Assembly (NCBI RefSeq): GCF_016919165.1
Contig: NZ_JAFFPS010000057.1
Location: 186,001-250,000, forward strand
DNA: 64,000 nt
Reading direction: 5' to 3'
DNA from: Leptospira chreensis
GTDB lineage: Bacteria; Spirochaetota; Leptospiria; Leptospirales; Leptospiraceae
Shown here piece after piece: positions 38,759 to 47,893 of this stretch. Each line of letters starts with the position of its first letter. Position 1 is the first letter of the stretch. The position numbers were made by a program, and so were the translations under genes. The notes under the pieces were generated by a model, which saw nothing but the letters and a program-made list of their open reading frames with translations, made no database searches and was not told the DNA's origin.

Positions 38759-38837
38759 GTTTTTGCTCCTTAGACTAAATTGCCGAGTTTAGTAAATAAG
38801 TCGAGGAAAAAACGACCATTCTTATAATGGAGGGGAT

Positions 38838-39446
38838 ATGCCAAAAAATAATCAGTTCTTTGTATTTGAAGGGATCGATGGTTCAGGGAAAACCACCGTC
38901 TCTCGTTTGGTTTCCGAAACACTCCTTACAAAATCCATTCCTAACCTCTGGCATAGAGAACCCACAGACAGTGTGCACGGAAAAAAGATCAGAGAATTCT
39001 TACAAGGGAAACTCAAACTCACCAAAGAGGAACAAATTGAGGTCTTTATCGCTGACCGCGAATGTTCCGTGAATGAAGTCATCTTACCAACGTTAAAGGA
39101 TGGCAAATCTATTGTACAAGATAGATATTATTTTTCCACCGCAGCCTACCAAGGTCGGGATGAGGAACATGCCGCTGACATTTTGTATAAAAATGAAGAC
39201 AAAGGATTTCCAGAACCCAACCGTGTTTATTTTTTAGACCTCTCTCCTGAAGAAGCCCATGAACGCAGGACCGCTCGCAATGGAGAGAAAGAAGTTTTTG
39301 ATGTGGATTCGGAACAAATTCGTATCTACCAAAACTATTTGGCAATTTTACCAGAGTCTACCATCTTCGTGGATGCGACAGCCGACCTGGATGAAGTGGT
39401 TGCCTTTTGTGTGGAAGACATTTTGAAATCACTCGGAGTGGAGTGA
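38838..39446 (+). CDS. tmk: Thymidylate kinase
   Basis: A 202-residue kinase that converts dTMP to dTDP. P-loop EGIDGSGKTT (residues 11-20), DRYYFSTAAYQG for the base-binding DRY motif, and a LID region with RRTARNGEKEVFD are all present. The start ATG follows a GGAGGGGAT ribosome-binding site. The last 18 bases overlap the convergent methyltransferase gene. Length and motifs are normal. Confidence 0.95.
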   Translation: MPKNNQFFVFEGIDGSGKTTVSRLVSETLLTKSIPNLWHREPTDSVHGKKIREFLQGKLKLTKEEQIEVFIADRECSVNEVILPTLKDGKSIVQDRYYFSTAAYQGRDEEHAADILYKNEDKGFPEPNRVYFLDLSPEEAHERRTARNGEKEVFDVDSEQIRIYQNYLAILPESTIFVDATADLDEVVAFCVEDILKSLGVE

Positions 39447-40328
39447 TTTTTTTTCTACCATATACACCATCATATCGCCAATCTCAAACCATTTCACCGC
39501 ACGATCCATCACCCACTTCCGGAGTTTGAAAAAAACACTCGCTCCGGGGCGAGTGGTCATCCCACTTCCATAAGTAAAGGAAACGGGACGTGCATACCCC
39601 AAATCCAAAAGTAGGTTTTTTAATCCCCGGTAAGAGTAATAATACAAATGCTCGGGAACATTCAAATACCGCCAGGTTAGTCCGGCGAGTTTCGCAAGGA
39701 TTCCATACCGACAAGTGGATAGGATGAGGACTCCCCCCGGTTTCAAATGCTTTTGGATTTTTGCCAAAGTCTCTTTTGGCTGGTGCAGATGTTCGATGGT
39801 CGCCCAAAGGGTGATGGCATCAAACTGGTTTTGAAAAGTCGGATCCCAAGAAAGAAAGTTCTCTTGGAAGATATTTAAATTTAAAGTTTCGCGAGCAAAA
39901 CGAACAGGGCCATCGGCAATTTCAATTCCATAGGCATCGTATCCCCTGTCTTTTTGGTAGGCCACAAAGTAACCCGCCGCACAGCCAATGTCCAAAGAAG
40001 AAAGTTTTTGAGTTTGCGAGAGAGGAGAGAGACGGTCCTTTTCCCAGGAAAAAAAATCCAAATCATTTAGGTTGAGTTGGAAAACACGAGAGATCTCTTT
40101 TCGTAATTTATCTGAGTAATAATTATCATACCCACGTTCTGTTCTTTGGGTAAAATAAGAATCATCATAGTATTTTTTGACATCGGCAAAACTGGGTTGT
40201 GGGTTCACTTGTACAAGCCCGCAAGACTCGCAAGCGACAATCGAGAAAGACTCACCGAGTGGACTTTCTTTGGTATAAATCGAACGGAAGCGGTTTTGTC
40301 CGCAGGTATTGCAAGGGATTAGTTCCAC
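39429..40328 (-). CDS. SAM-dependent methyltransferase with zinc ribbon
   Basis: A 299-residue class I methyltransferase. It opens with a small zinc-ribbon-like motif, CNTCG ... CESCG (residues 6-36). The SAM site LDIGCAAGYF (about 112) is followed by the acidic GIEIADG loop. The post-motif region has TLWATIEHLHQP and GGVLILST strands. The zinc ribbon plus methyltransferase form is common in enzymes that modify sugars or lipids in surface biosynthesis, but the substrate is unknown. It starts at GTG 40328, 7 bases after the znuB stop, so it may be the last gene of the zinc operon. Confidence 0.8.
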   Translation of the reverse strand: MELIPCNTCGQNRFRSIYTKESPLGESFSIVACESCGLVQVNPQPSFADVKKYYDDSYFTQRTERGYDNYYSDKLRKEISRVFQLNLNDLDFFSWEKDRLSPLSQTQKLSSLDIGCAAGYFVAYQKDRGYDAYGIEIADGPVRFARETLNLNIFQENFLSWDPTFQNQFDAITLWATIEHLHQPKETLAKIQKHLKPGGVLILSTCRYGILAKLAGLTWRYLNVPEHLYYYSYRGLKNLLLDLGYARPVSFTYGSGMTTRPGASVFFKLRKWVMDRAVKWFEIGDMMVYMVEKKSLHSE

Positions 40329-40335
40329 AGAATAT

Positions 40336-41190
40336 CTATCGGACAGATTTGGAAAAAACGGAAGTAGTTAGGAATCGGATTAGGTGGAGAAAAAAAGCCA
40401 AAGCACAAAGAACCAGGATGATGCTTGAGGATGTGGGAAAGTAAATCAGTTCCCCATTTCGCTCCACTCCCACAAGAGAGATGAGAAACCCGGAGATGGT
40501 AGCAAAGACGGAAAACAAAGCACAAACTATGGTCAGTAGTTTCAAGGAACGAATGAGAGGAAGGAGAGCAAAAACAGGCAAAATCAAATGGGCAATGCTA
40601 TAAAATGTTCCCAGTAAGTTTACAGCGACTGTGAGAGAGGCCGCAAGGATGATATAAAACAATAAGTCAAAAGGAAGGGGATTTCCCACTTGGATTTTGT
40701 ATTCATCTCGATCAAAACTGATAAAAAGAAACCTTCGAAAGAAACTTAAGTAGAGGATAAAAAAGAAAACTGCGATATAGATTCCAAAGGAATCGGCCCG
40801 CACTTGGGAAGTTAAGATATCGCCAAAAAATGCTGCCATCAAATGGTTTTGTACATTCCCACCGAGAGCCAACATAACTTGCGACGCCGCAGAAAAGAAT
40901 ACAAATAGAATGCCGAGGATGACCTCTTCTTTCATCCCTCGAAGTTTTCTCACATACAAAAGCGGAAAGACCAAAATACAAGAAAACACAATGGGGAATA
41001 TTTCTCCGGGCCACTCCATAAACAAGGATAAGGCGACAGAAAAAGTCACTGCTTGCGAAAGGGTGACTCCAAAGAATGTCATCCCACGGAGCACAATTAA
41101 GATTCCCAGAACCGATAGGAGAGCCCCAACAAGGCTACCCACTACCATTTGCGGTAAAAACAAAGTCCAACTAGAAAGAATATTAGTCAT
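40336..41190 (-). CDS. znuB: Zinc ABC transporter permease
   Basis: A 284-residue ABC-3 family permease with about eight hydrophobic helices and the typical QAVTFSVAL and GDILTSQ segments. The start is taken as ATG 41190, which overlaps the end of znuC; a GTG further upstream is less likely. With ZnuA and ZnuC it imports zinc (or Mn) across the inner membrane. The GDILT segment is the loop that usually contacts the ATPase. Confidence 0.88.
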   Translation of the reverse strand: MTNILSSWTLFLPQMVVGSLVGALLSVLGILIVLRGMTFFGVTLSQAVTFSVALSLFMEWPGEIFPIVFSCILVFPLLYVRKLRGMKEEVILGILFVFFSAASQVMLALGGNVQNHLMAAFFGDILTSQVRADSFGIYIAVFFFILYLSFFRRFLFISFDRDEYKIQVGNPLPFDLLFYIILAASLTVAVNLLGTFYSIAHLILPVFALLPLIRSLKLLTIVCALFSVFATISGFLISLVGVERNGELIYFPTSSSIILVLCALAFFLHLIRFLTTSVFSKSVR

Positions 41191-41896
41191 GATGGTGGCA
41201 GTTCGGAGGCCGTTCTCCACTGGTGATATTGTAGAGTTTCCCTTCGTCTATTTCGTAAATTTCATCAAACCCAAATCCCCAATCATGTTCCAAACTATGA
41301 GTGATAAAAAATAGAGAACGATTTCCTTCTCGCAGGTATTCGGACAAAACAGTTTGAAAAAGTTCACGGGCATTATGATCCAAAGAATCCATGGGTTCAT
41401 CTAAAAATATCAAATTGGCTTTGGTAAGAAGGGAACGAAGGATGAGGACTTTTTGTAATTGCCCCCCACTACAAAGAGAAATTTGTTTTTTTAAAATGGA
41501 ACTAACACCTGTTCTTTCAATGAGTGTCATATCTTCTTCAGAAAATTTCTTTTTGGGAAGAAAACTGAGGCCAATGTTTTTTGGCATGAGTAATACATCC
41601 TGCACACGCAAAGGAAATTCCAAAGACATTCGTTTGGCCTGGGGAACGTAGGATGTTGTGATTTCTTTGGAAAAGGAAATGGATCCGGAAAGTGGTGGCA
41701 AAAGATCTGTTAGAGTTCGAAAGAGTGTGGTTTTTCCAGCACCATTTCCCCCGACAAGGGCATAGGTTTTGCCGGAATGGATATGCAAATGAATGTCGGA
41801 TACCACAGGAAATTCCTTTCGGTAACCCACAGACAAAAGATCCGTATGGATAAAGGTTTTGGTGTTATCTAAGCTATTTGGTTTTGTCGCTTGCAT
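41183..41896 (-). CDS. znuC: Zinc ABC transporter ATP-binding protein
   Basis: A 237-residue ABC ATPase. Walker A is GGNGAGKTT (about residue 35), the signature is LCSGGQLQKV and Walker B is LIFLDEPMDSLD. The C-terminus ends in a Cys-His-His-His-Asp tail, a possible metal-binding end. The start is ATG 41896 (a GTG lies just before it). It overlaps znuA by 23 bases and znuB by 8, which supports one operon. Confidence 0.92.
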   Translation of the reverse strand: MQATKPNSLDNTKTFIHTDLLSVGYRKEFPVVSDIHLHIHSGKTYALVGGNGAGKTTLFRTLTDLLPPLSGSISFSKEITTSYVPQAKRMSLEFPLRVQDVLLMPKNIGLSFLPKKKFSEEDMTLIERTGVSSILKKQISLCSGGQLQKVLILRSLLTKANLIFLDEPMDSLDHNARELFQTVLSEYLREGNRSLFFITHSLEHDWGFGFDEIYEIDEGKLYNITSGERPPNCHHHD

Positions 41897-42818
41897 CACG
41901 TATTTTTTGTAACATCAACCGGAGTGTGTCTTCGTAAGTATTGGCTTCGGGAGTTCCCCCTACAGAGACAGGTAGTGTGACCACCACAGATCCCGGCACT
42001 TTTGACGACACATACTCAGCATACTTTGGATTGTGATAGGGTCCAATCAAGATAATTTTTATCTTTTCTGCTGTCATATAACTAATGACTTGGTCCATAT
42101 AACGGACAGAAGGTGGAACTCCTGGACGTTCCTCGATGGTTAAGTTGGCATTGAATTTAAACCGAGAGGCCAAATAGACAAATTGGTCATGAAAAACGGC
42201 CACTTTCAGTCCAAAGTATGGTTCCATTTTTTTCATTTCTTCTTTTGTGAGTTGGATGAGGCGTTTTTTGAATGAATTAAAATTTCCTTCGTAGTATTCC
42301 CCATTCAATGGATCCACACGAGTGAGGGCATTTTTTATATTTTGAGCCATTTGGATGGCGTTGATAGGATCATTCCAATAATGAGGGTTTCCATAGATAT
42401 GCATATCTCCCATGGAACGATCCATCATCACCGTAGGTTCACCAAGGATTTTCACTCCAAAGGAAGTGTCGCAATACCCAGGTTGTCCTTTTTGGATTTT
42501 GATATTGCGGGATTGTTGTTGGAGGTAAGGAATCCAACCAATTTCTAAATCCAGACCAATCACACAAAGCACATCGGCTTCACTCAGTTTCACAAGAAAG
42601 TCGGGCCTTGTCATTACAAAGTGTGGGTCATCGGTTCCGCGAATCATTCCCGAAACTTCGGCCCGGTCTCCGGCAATTTGTTCGGCAATGTATTTGATAT
42701 CGGGAAGGCTTGTGACAAGGGATACTTTAGCCGAGAGAGTCTGGCCAAAAAAGAGGGAAAGAAAAAAACTAAAGAGGAAAAATGCGGATCTTTGTTTGGA
42801 AAACATTTTCTGTAACAT
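41874..42818 (-). CDS. znuA: Zinc-binding periplasmic protein
   Basis: A 314-residue metal-binding protein of the cluster A-I (TroA/ZnuA) family with a signal peptide (residues 1-30). Metal ligands in the expected places are His 66 (TDDPHF), His 146 (GNPHYW) and His 210 (VFHDQF). The His-rich acidic loop of E. coli ZnuA is absent. It delivers the metal to ZnuB/ZnuC. Zinc is favoured over manganese by context: the operator upstream of the operon matches that of a CobW-type zinc-chaperone gene. The start ATG follows AAGG. Confidence 0.9.
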   Translation of the reverse strand: MLQKMFSKQRSAFFLFSFFLSLFFGQTLSAKVSLVTSLPDIKYIAEQIAGDRAEVSGMIRGTDDPHFVMTRPDFLVKLSEADVLCVIGLDLEIGWIPYLQQQSRNIKIQKGQPGYCDTSFGVKILGEPTVMMDRSMGDMHIYGNPHYWNDPINAIQMAQNIKNALTRVDPLNGEYYEGNFNSFKKRLIQLTKEEMKKMEPYFGLKVAVFHDQFVYLASRFKFNANLTIEERPGVPPSVRYMDQVISYMTAEKIKIILIGPYHNPKYAEYVSSKVPGSVVVTLPVSVGGTPEANTYEDTLRLMLQKIRDASDKTK

Positions 42819-42833
42819 AACTTACCTTTTGAC

Positions 42834-44192
42834 TTAATAACTGTGTGCTGGGTGAGAGCCAAGCACTGCCACTGTTTGGATATAAAATCTGTATTCTCTT
42901 GTTTCTTCCTGCGAAGTGCGAGAATAGTCTTGGATGTAACGACGTTCGATGGATCCGCGTACCTTTCCAAATTCAGAACTATGGAAGGTCATTTGAAAGG
43001 ACTGGGCTTCAATGGCGTTCTTTGCTGGATCCCCATTTTTATCCACAAGGGACTTGTCCGTAAAATAATCATAACGAAAACCCACAGACCACAATTGGTG
43101 GAATTTAAAATCAATGAATCCATAAGCTCCCCACTGGTCTTTTGTAGGAGCTTTGGTTTTTTGAAAAGTAACAGGATCCATACTGGAAGGAAACACTTCT
43201 TGTTGGTACCAAGCCTCTCCCATAAGCATTATCTCACTCAAATTAGACCGGTTCCAACGAAGGACTGCATCGGCCCCGTAAAGTAACCTTTGGTTTTTTC
43301 TTTCTGTTGTGGGTTCAAAACGAATCCCTGAAAATCCAAATTGGGTGCCCCAGTTGTTTCCAAAATAATAAAAATGTTTTAAGTGGGCATACATGAGTGG
43401 GTTATTTTTTTGAACTCCCGCGTCATGAGAGTGTCCCCATTTCCTTCCGTTCGTGGCACCTAACACAAGTTCTTGAGTGATGAGCTTCCAAGGAAATAAA
43501 ATACTAAATTCGGCTCCTGTATCAATGGCCGATTCCCAACCGATAAATTTTTCGTGAACAATCGGTGTCATGGTAAAAGCGCGGTCATGGGCATGGATTT
43601 TATTGAGTCTACCCACATCGATAAACATCTGTCCTGCTTTCAGAGAAGTATTAAAAGGTAAAAAAGGAAATTGAACCCAAGCTTCGTGGACTTCAAAATT
43701 GTATTTACCGTTTTCCCCGTGGGCTGCTCCCACAAAAGTTCCACGCATCCACTGGTCAACGGCCCCGTTAAACCCAAATTCGGCGGTGCGGATGTCGAGT
43801 TGGTTGTCAATCCTCTCCCCTGTTCCCCGGGGTTTGTTTCTGTCCCAAGCACCCACGATGTCGAGGGCAGCATAAGCATCCATCATAAGGTTCTGTGCCG
43901 ACCGGTTGACCTGTTGGTTGGATTGGACAGGAGAGGAGATTCCCCTGCTACCTTCCGTTCCCTTTTCTCGTTTTTCTTGGTCTTGTAAGTCTTTTTCTAA
44001 ATCCGCTTCCCAATCAGAGCCAGTCGTATCCGTTTTGGATTGAGATACAACCGTAGCCTTTTTGTTAGCTGGTAATTTATTTTCTAATTCTTTTTCCCAT
44101 TCCGTTGTCTCGGCAAAAAGAAGGGCGGAAAACAAAAGGGAGAGGATCACTCCCCCAAGCTTAACTTTTGAAAAACGATGGTTTGGTTTCAC
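42834..44192 (-). CDS. Outer-membrane protein of the zinc operon
   Basis: A 452-residue exported protein with a signal peptide (about residues 1-28). A charged, linker-like part up to residue 100 is followed by an aromatic, strand-rich barrel ending in a C-terminal Tyr. His-rich segments (KIHAHDRAF, RKWGHSHDAG) stand out and could bind Zn. There are no TonB-dependent receptor motifs (no plug domain), so it looks like a porin-like barrel for metal entry. It starts at GTG 44192, lies 15 bases before znuA and 20 bases after the lipoprotein gene. It has no characterised counterpart that I recognise. Confidence 0.7.
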   Translation of the reverse strand: MKPNHRFSKVKLGGVILSLLFSALLFAETTEWEKELENKLPANKKATVVSQSKTDTTGSDWEADLEKDLQDQEKREKGTEGSRGISSPVQSNQQVNRSAQNLMMDAYAALDIVGAWDRNKPRGTGERIDNQLDIRTAEFGFNGAVDQWMRGTFVGAAHGENGKYNFEVHEAWVQFPFLPFNTSLKAGQMFIDVGRLNKIHAHDRAFTMTPIVHEKFIGWESAIDTGAEFSILFPWKLITQELVLGATNGRKWGHSHDAGVQKNNPLMYAHLKHFYYFGNNWGTQFGFSGIRFEPTTERKNQRLLYGADAVLRWNRSNLSEIMLMGEAWYQQEVFPSSMDPVTFQKTKAPTKDQWGAYGFIDFKFHQLWSVGFRYDYFTDKSLVDKNGDPAKNAIEAQSFQMTFHSSEFGKVRGSIERRYIQDYSRTSQEETREYRFYIQTVAVLGSHPAHSY

Positions 44193-44212
44193 TGTGTCTT
44201 AAATTTTAGAAT

Positions 44213-44956
44213 CTATTGAAAGGAACCTGCGGTTCCAATGTTACTGGAATAGATTGTGATCGATTTTACTGTAGCCTTATTGATCCGCAATCCAATTCTA
44301 TCTCCACCAAAATCAGCGGCAACCCCATCTTCTTCAAATTGGTAAGTGCCTCGGCTAGCAGCGGCACAAGCGGACTCCCAACCAAATACATGGGCATTCC
44401 CACTTTCTTGGTGGACTTCTAAACAAAGTGTTTTTTCAGCAGATACAGAAGAAGACCAAGTTCTAGGAGTTCCTAAAGCAGAATTGGTACCATTCGTTGC
44501 GATTTTATTCACAGTTGTTGGTAAAATATGAAAGCCTGGTCCACTTAAGTTCGTAGTGGAAGGAAGGATGGCATCCAAACTGGAATCGCCTTGAGAAAGC
44601 ACATAAACGATTTCGATACTTGCTTTTTTATCTCCACCAAGGCTCGATAAACTAGAAGCATTTGTATAAACCGTAGAACTAGATCCAGTTCCTACAAGGC
44701 CACCGCTGAGAGAAACAGAAGAGGATGAAAAGCCGCTGGCAGCAAGAGCCGCATTCGCATCACCACGACAAGCAGTGAAATCAATCTTTCTTCCGGTGGA
44801 AGGAGAGGAAACATCAGTCACCGTACAACCGGCATTCAAAAGGAGAGCAAATAGTGCGTCGTTATTATCCTTCTTATCTTGTGACTGGAAGAGTTCCGCA
44901 CAATTCATAACAGAGAAAAGGATGGTAGAAAATAGGAAAAGCTTGGCAAATTTCAT
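44213..44956 (-). CDS. Lipoprotein at the head of the zinc operon
   Basis: A 247-residue lipoprotein. I choose ATG 44956, because it gives a clear lipobox (SVMNC, Cys at 19) and follows an AGAGGT ribosome-binding site; a frame extended upstream lacks a signal. The mature part is Ser/Gly-rich and probably a beta-rich domain, with a few Cys and His (CLEVHQESGNAHVFGWESAC). It lies 20 bases upstream of the outer-membrane protein gene and downstream of the zinc-type operator. It could be a surface-exposed partner of the barrel. No family is recognised. Confidence 0.65.
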   Translation of the reverse strand: MKFAKLFLFSTILFSVMNCAELFQSQDKKDNNDALFALLLNAGCTVTDVSSPSTGRKIDFTACRGDANAALAASGFSSSSVSLSGGLVGTGSSSTVYTNASSLSSLGGDKKASIEIVYVLSQGDSSLDAILPSTTNLSGPGFHILPTTVNKIATNGTNSALGTPRTWSSSVSAEKTLCLEVHQESGNAHVFGWESACAAASRGTYQFEEDGVAADFGGDRIGLRINKATVKSITIYSSNIGTAGSFQ

Positions 44957-44976
44957 AAATACCTCTGTGGAACAAT

Positions 44977-44999
44977 CATTTGCAACACTGTTGCAAATG
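44977..44999. promoter_or_regulatory. Candidate Zur operator of the zinc operon
   Basis: A perfect 23-bp dyad with 11-base arms and one central base. Its core is TGCAACA-C-TGTTGCA, the 7-1-7 form used by Fur-family repressors. It ends 20 bases before the lipoprotein start codon. Confidence 0.65.
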
Positions 45000-45014
45000 C
45001 AACCACGTTTCATT
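44996..45014. promoter_or_regulatory. Second, degenerate zinc-type operator
   Basis: AATGCAA-CCACG-TTTCATT, with one mismatch between arms, overlaps the right end of the perfect dyad, centre to centre 17 bases. Paired Fur-family sites often occur like this. It also overlaps the stop codon of the upstream gene. Confidence 0.45.
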
Positions 45015-46041
45015 TAAAAAATAAGTTTTCTGCGTTCTGATAGAGAATTTTTTGTTTGGCCCGATCACTGATGGGTAGATCCAAAAGCCGAGTGATGGGG
45101 TGGTTTAGGTTGTAGGGGATGTTTGGGAAATCAGATCCAAAGTAAATTTGATCCTGGTAGGTTTCCAAATACGATACGGCCGAGTCCACATCTTCGGCTT
45201 TCCCTGTCGCGAGAAAGTCCACAAAAACCATAGTGGTATCAAGGCTTAAATTTGGATAAGTATCGAGTAACGAAGCATAGGCGGAGATTTCATTGGCTCC
45301 CATATGGGCCACAATGATCTTTAACTTAGGATAGGTTTCGAGAAATGGTTTGAAGAACTCGATCCCTGTAAACTCGCCCGGTAGGGGTGCCGTTCCTGTA
45401 TGAATGAGAATGGGAATTTGTTTCTCTTGCAAATACGAGAAGGTATCCCCAAGTTCCGGTCGGTTTAAATTGAGTTTGGAAACTTCGCAGTGGAGTTTAA
45501 AACCAAGGAACCCATATTCTTCCACAGCTTTTTTTACATAAGTAAGAACACCCTCTTCTGGATAAAAAGTTCCAAAGGGAATGGCCCCTTTCCAATTTTT
45601 GAAATTAGCATAAGTCCAATCATTTAAAGACGAAGCCATATCGGCTTTGTGTGCATAATTGAGAGTGGTGAATCGTTTGATCCCATTGTGGTGGAGCCGC
45701 TCCACTCTTTCCGCTTCGGGAAGCCTATAACCAATGGCCCAGTTCACATTGTCAAACCAACGCCAAATTAGTTTCATCACGGTCTCAGGAAAAAAATGAG
45801 TGTGGATATCGAAGATATAAGGAATTCCCAAATTACGAATCCGATCCAAATGGTCGGGAGTTTCTGAATCTAGGATGGGAGGATAAGAATCTCCCCTCCA
45901 AGAAAAAGGAGAAGAGATCCGAGTGTCAGGTTTATTCGAAGATTCAAGTCCTTCCCCTTCTCCCATAAAACAAGCGTAACAAGGAAGAAGAGGAGAATGA
46001 TCTACTGGTTTATGCAGTGACGGGAGCTTTTTTCTTTCCAC
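45010..46041 (-). CDS. Amidohydrolase family protein (amidohydro_2)
   Basis: A 343-residue metal-dependent hydrolase with a TIM-barrel fold. Ligands seen include DIHTHF (about residue 81), [21 protein letters not shown] and GSDFPNIPY, the last giving the catalytic Asp. The family includes aminocarboxymuconate-semialdehyde decarboxylase-like and lactonase enzymes; the substrate is unknown. The GTG start at 46041 overlaps the acyl-CoA dehydrogenase end by 32 bases; an ATG at 45966 is the alternative. It precedes the zinc operon but its own promoter is upstream. Confidence 0.82.
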   Translation of the reverse strand: MERKKLPSLHKPVDHSPLLPCYACFMGEGEGLESSNKPDTRISSPFSWRGDSYPPILDSETPDHLDRIRNLGIPYIFDIHTHFFPETVMKLIWRWFDNVNWAIGYRLPEAERVERLHHNGIKRFTTLNYAHKADMASSLNDWTYANFKNWKGAIPFGTFYPEEGVLTYVKKAVEEYGFLGFKLHCEVSKLNLNRPELGDTFSYLQEKQIPILIHTGTAPLPGEFTGIEFFKPFLETYPKLKIIVAHMGANEISAYASLLDTYPNLSLDTTMVFVDFLATGKAEDVDSAVSYLETYQDQIYFGSDFPNIPYNLNHPITRLLDLPISDRAKQKILYQNAENLFFK

Positions 46042-47767
46042 GAATCTTTGTTAGGTTCGCTGCAAGGATCGCCGAACTGTCAAGAATGTAAGCATCAGAG
46101 ATCGATTTACGATAGTTTCTTCTTTCTACCTTGGACCTGCCAATACTTCTTTCGAGTAACAAACTATTGTGAAAACGTGCTGCCGACTCTACTACTTCAA
46201 AAGCCAACTCTTCACGAAGAGGAGTGGAATCAATTTCTGCAAATTCTGCCACAACGGTTTCAAATTGTTTGAATAGGTCGTTTAGGCCTTGGCTCGAAGT
46301 AAAAGTAGCCATTTCCGATTTCAAATATTCGCGGTAAATTCCAGTTTCTGTCATACCAGAAACAATTCCACCGATACAAGCAACGGTTTGGAGTTGTGTG
46401 GTTCCTTCGTAAATATTAGTGATTCGCACATCACGATACAAACGTGCTACATCATAATCTTCCGTGTAACCCGATCCGCCGTGAATTTGCATGGAATCAT
46501 AAGCAACAAGATTTGCCATTTCTGTGATATAGTATTTGGAAAGTGGAGTGAAGAGTGAGGCAAGTTTTTCCCATTTTTTGAAGGTTTCATCTTTTTTGAT
46601 TTCCTTCTCTGTGAGACCTTTCATTTTTCCTCGTTCTTCTTTCCAACGATACTGGTCTACTGCGTAACTTGCTTCATATAAAATACAACGCATCGCAGCC
46701 ACTTCTCGTTCCATTCTTTCCAACATCTTTTTCACTGCCGTGATGTTGTTGATGGTTTTTCCGAATTGAACTCTTTCTTCTGCATATTTTCTTCCTTCGA
46801 AGTAAGCAGCAGTAGCAATCCCCATCGCTTGGGCAGCAATGTTGAGTCGTGGTGGGGTCAGGATGGCCATGGAATATTTCACAAGGCCTTTCCCTTCTTC
46901 CCCAATGAGAATTCCAGGACTGTTTTCAAAAACCACTTCGCAAGTAGGAGAACAGTGAAGTCCCATCTTCTTTTCAATAGATGCTACAAATACATCTTTG
47001 GAATGAACTAAAAAGAAAGAGAGACCACGAGCACCACTGGTTGTATTTCCCGTTCTTGCAAGTGTTAGAATGATAGAAGGTGCGGATCCAAATCCACAAG
47101 CATGAGTGATGAAACGTTTAGTTCCAGTGATCTTCCAAGTTCCGTCTTCGCCTTTGATCGCTTTGGTTTGTAAGTTAGGAAGGTCCGATCCGTAGTTTGG
47201 TTCTGTAAGTGCCATAGCCCCACAAAGTTCACCAGCAGCCATCTTCGGAACAAATTCATGAATCATTTCATCGGTTCCAAATCGTTCTACCGTTTCTGCA
47301 AGGTTCATACATCCCAGAGTGATCGCAAGAGATCCATCTCCACGAGAGACACATTCAGATAACATCGATTGTACGACAGAAGGAAGGCCGAGCCCACCGT
47401 AATGTCTGTGGATTCCGTAAGGAAGGAGTCCCGCCGATTTGATTTTTTCTACCACATCGAGCATGGCTTTAGGAAATCCCACTTGTCCGTCTTTGTATTT
47501 CAGTCCCTCTTCATCCATTTGTTTGGCGATTTGAGAGATGTCGTTTCCGGCAATATCTCCACCGGCTTCCAAAGTAGAACGGTAGAATTCAATGGCGTCT
47601 TCATAGTTTCCAGGAGCAAAAGCGAGTTCTTCCTTTCCTGATTTTTGGTATTCGGCAAAGTCTTCAAAACCTTGTTCGTATTGGTCTACCACCTCATTCC
47701 AAGGGGTAAGGGAATCAAAATGATCAATCAGGTCATCGTTATCGATAAAATAGATATTCCAAATCAT
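46010..47767 (-). CDS. Acyl-CoA dehydrogenase
   Basis: A 585-residue flavoenzyme for the first step of fatty-acid beta-oxidation. FAD- and substrate-binding segments are visible: [27 protein letters not shown] and [12 protein letters not shown]. Near the C-terminus of the core is the IYEGTTQLQ segment, whose Glu is the likely catalytic base, and a helical C-terminal domain follows. The size suggests the longer FadE-like subfamily. I choose ATG 47767, because AGGAG lies 8 bases before it; an upstream TTG gives 11 more residues but no better signal. It lies next to the amidohydrolase gene. Confidence 0.92.
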   Translation of the reverse strand: MIWNIYFIDNDDLIDHFDSLTPWNEVVDQYEQGFEDFAEYQKSGKEELAFAPGNYEDAIEFYRSTLEAGGDIAGNDISQIAKQMDEEGLKYKDGQVGFPKAMLDVVEKIKSAGLLPYGIHRHYGGLGLPSVVQSMLSECVSRGDGSLAITLGCMNLAETVERFGTDEMIHEFVPKMAAGELCGAMALTEPNYGSDLPNLQTKAIKGEDGTWKITGTKRFITHACGFGSAPSIILTLARTGNTTSGARGLSFFLVHSKDVFVASIEKKMGLHCSPTCEVVFENSPGILIGEEGKGLVKYSMAILTPPRLNIAAQAMGIATAAYFEGRKYAEERVQFGKTINNITAVKKMLERMEREVAAMRCILYEASYAVDQYRWKEERGKMKGLTEKEIKKDETFKKWEKLASLFTPLSKYYITEMANLVAYDSMQIHGGSGYTEDYDVARLYRDVRITNIYEGTTQLQTVACIGGIVSGMTETGIYREYLKSEMATFTSSQGLNDLFKQFETVVAEFAEIDSTPLREELAFEVVESAARFHNSLLLERSIGRSKVERRNYRKSISDAYILDSSAILAANLTKIRGKKKAPVTA

Positions 47768-47893
47768 ACTGTCGGCTCCTAAAGCAGGACTTTCACTCAA
47801 TGATCAAACTGGGGAGGAGAATTACAAATAGTTTTCCCATCCCAAGGCCTGAACGAAAGGGGAAGGTGTTAAGTTAATGGTGTTAGACAAGGA

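Noticed and set aside
38562..38792. Open frame on the + strand opposite the small lipoprotein
   Set aside because: The minus strand has a complete lipoprotein gene with a ribosome-binding site and terminator; the + frame has neither.
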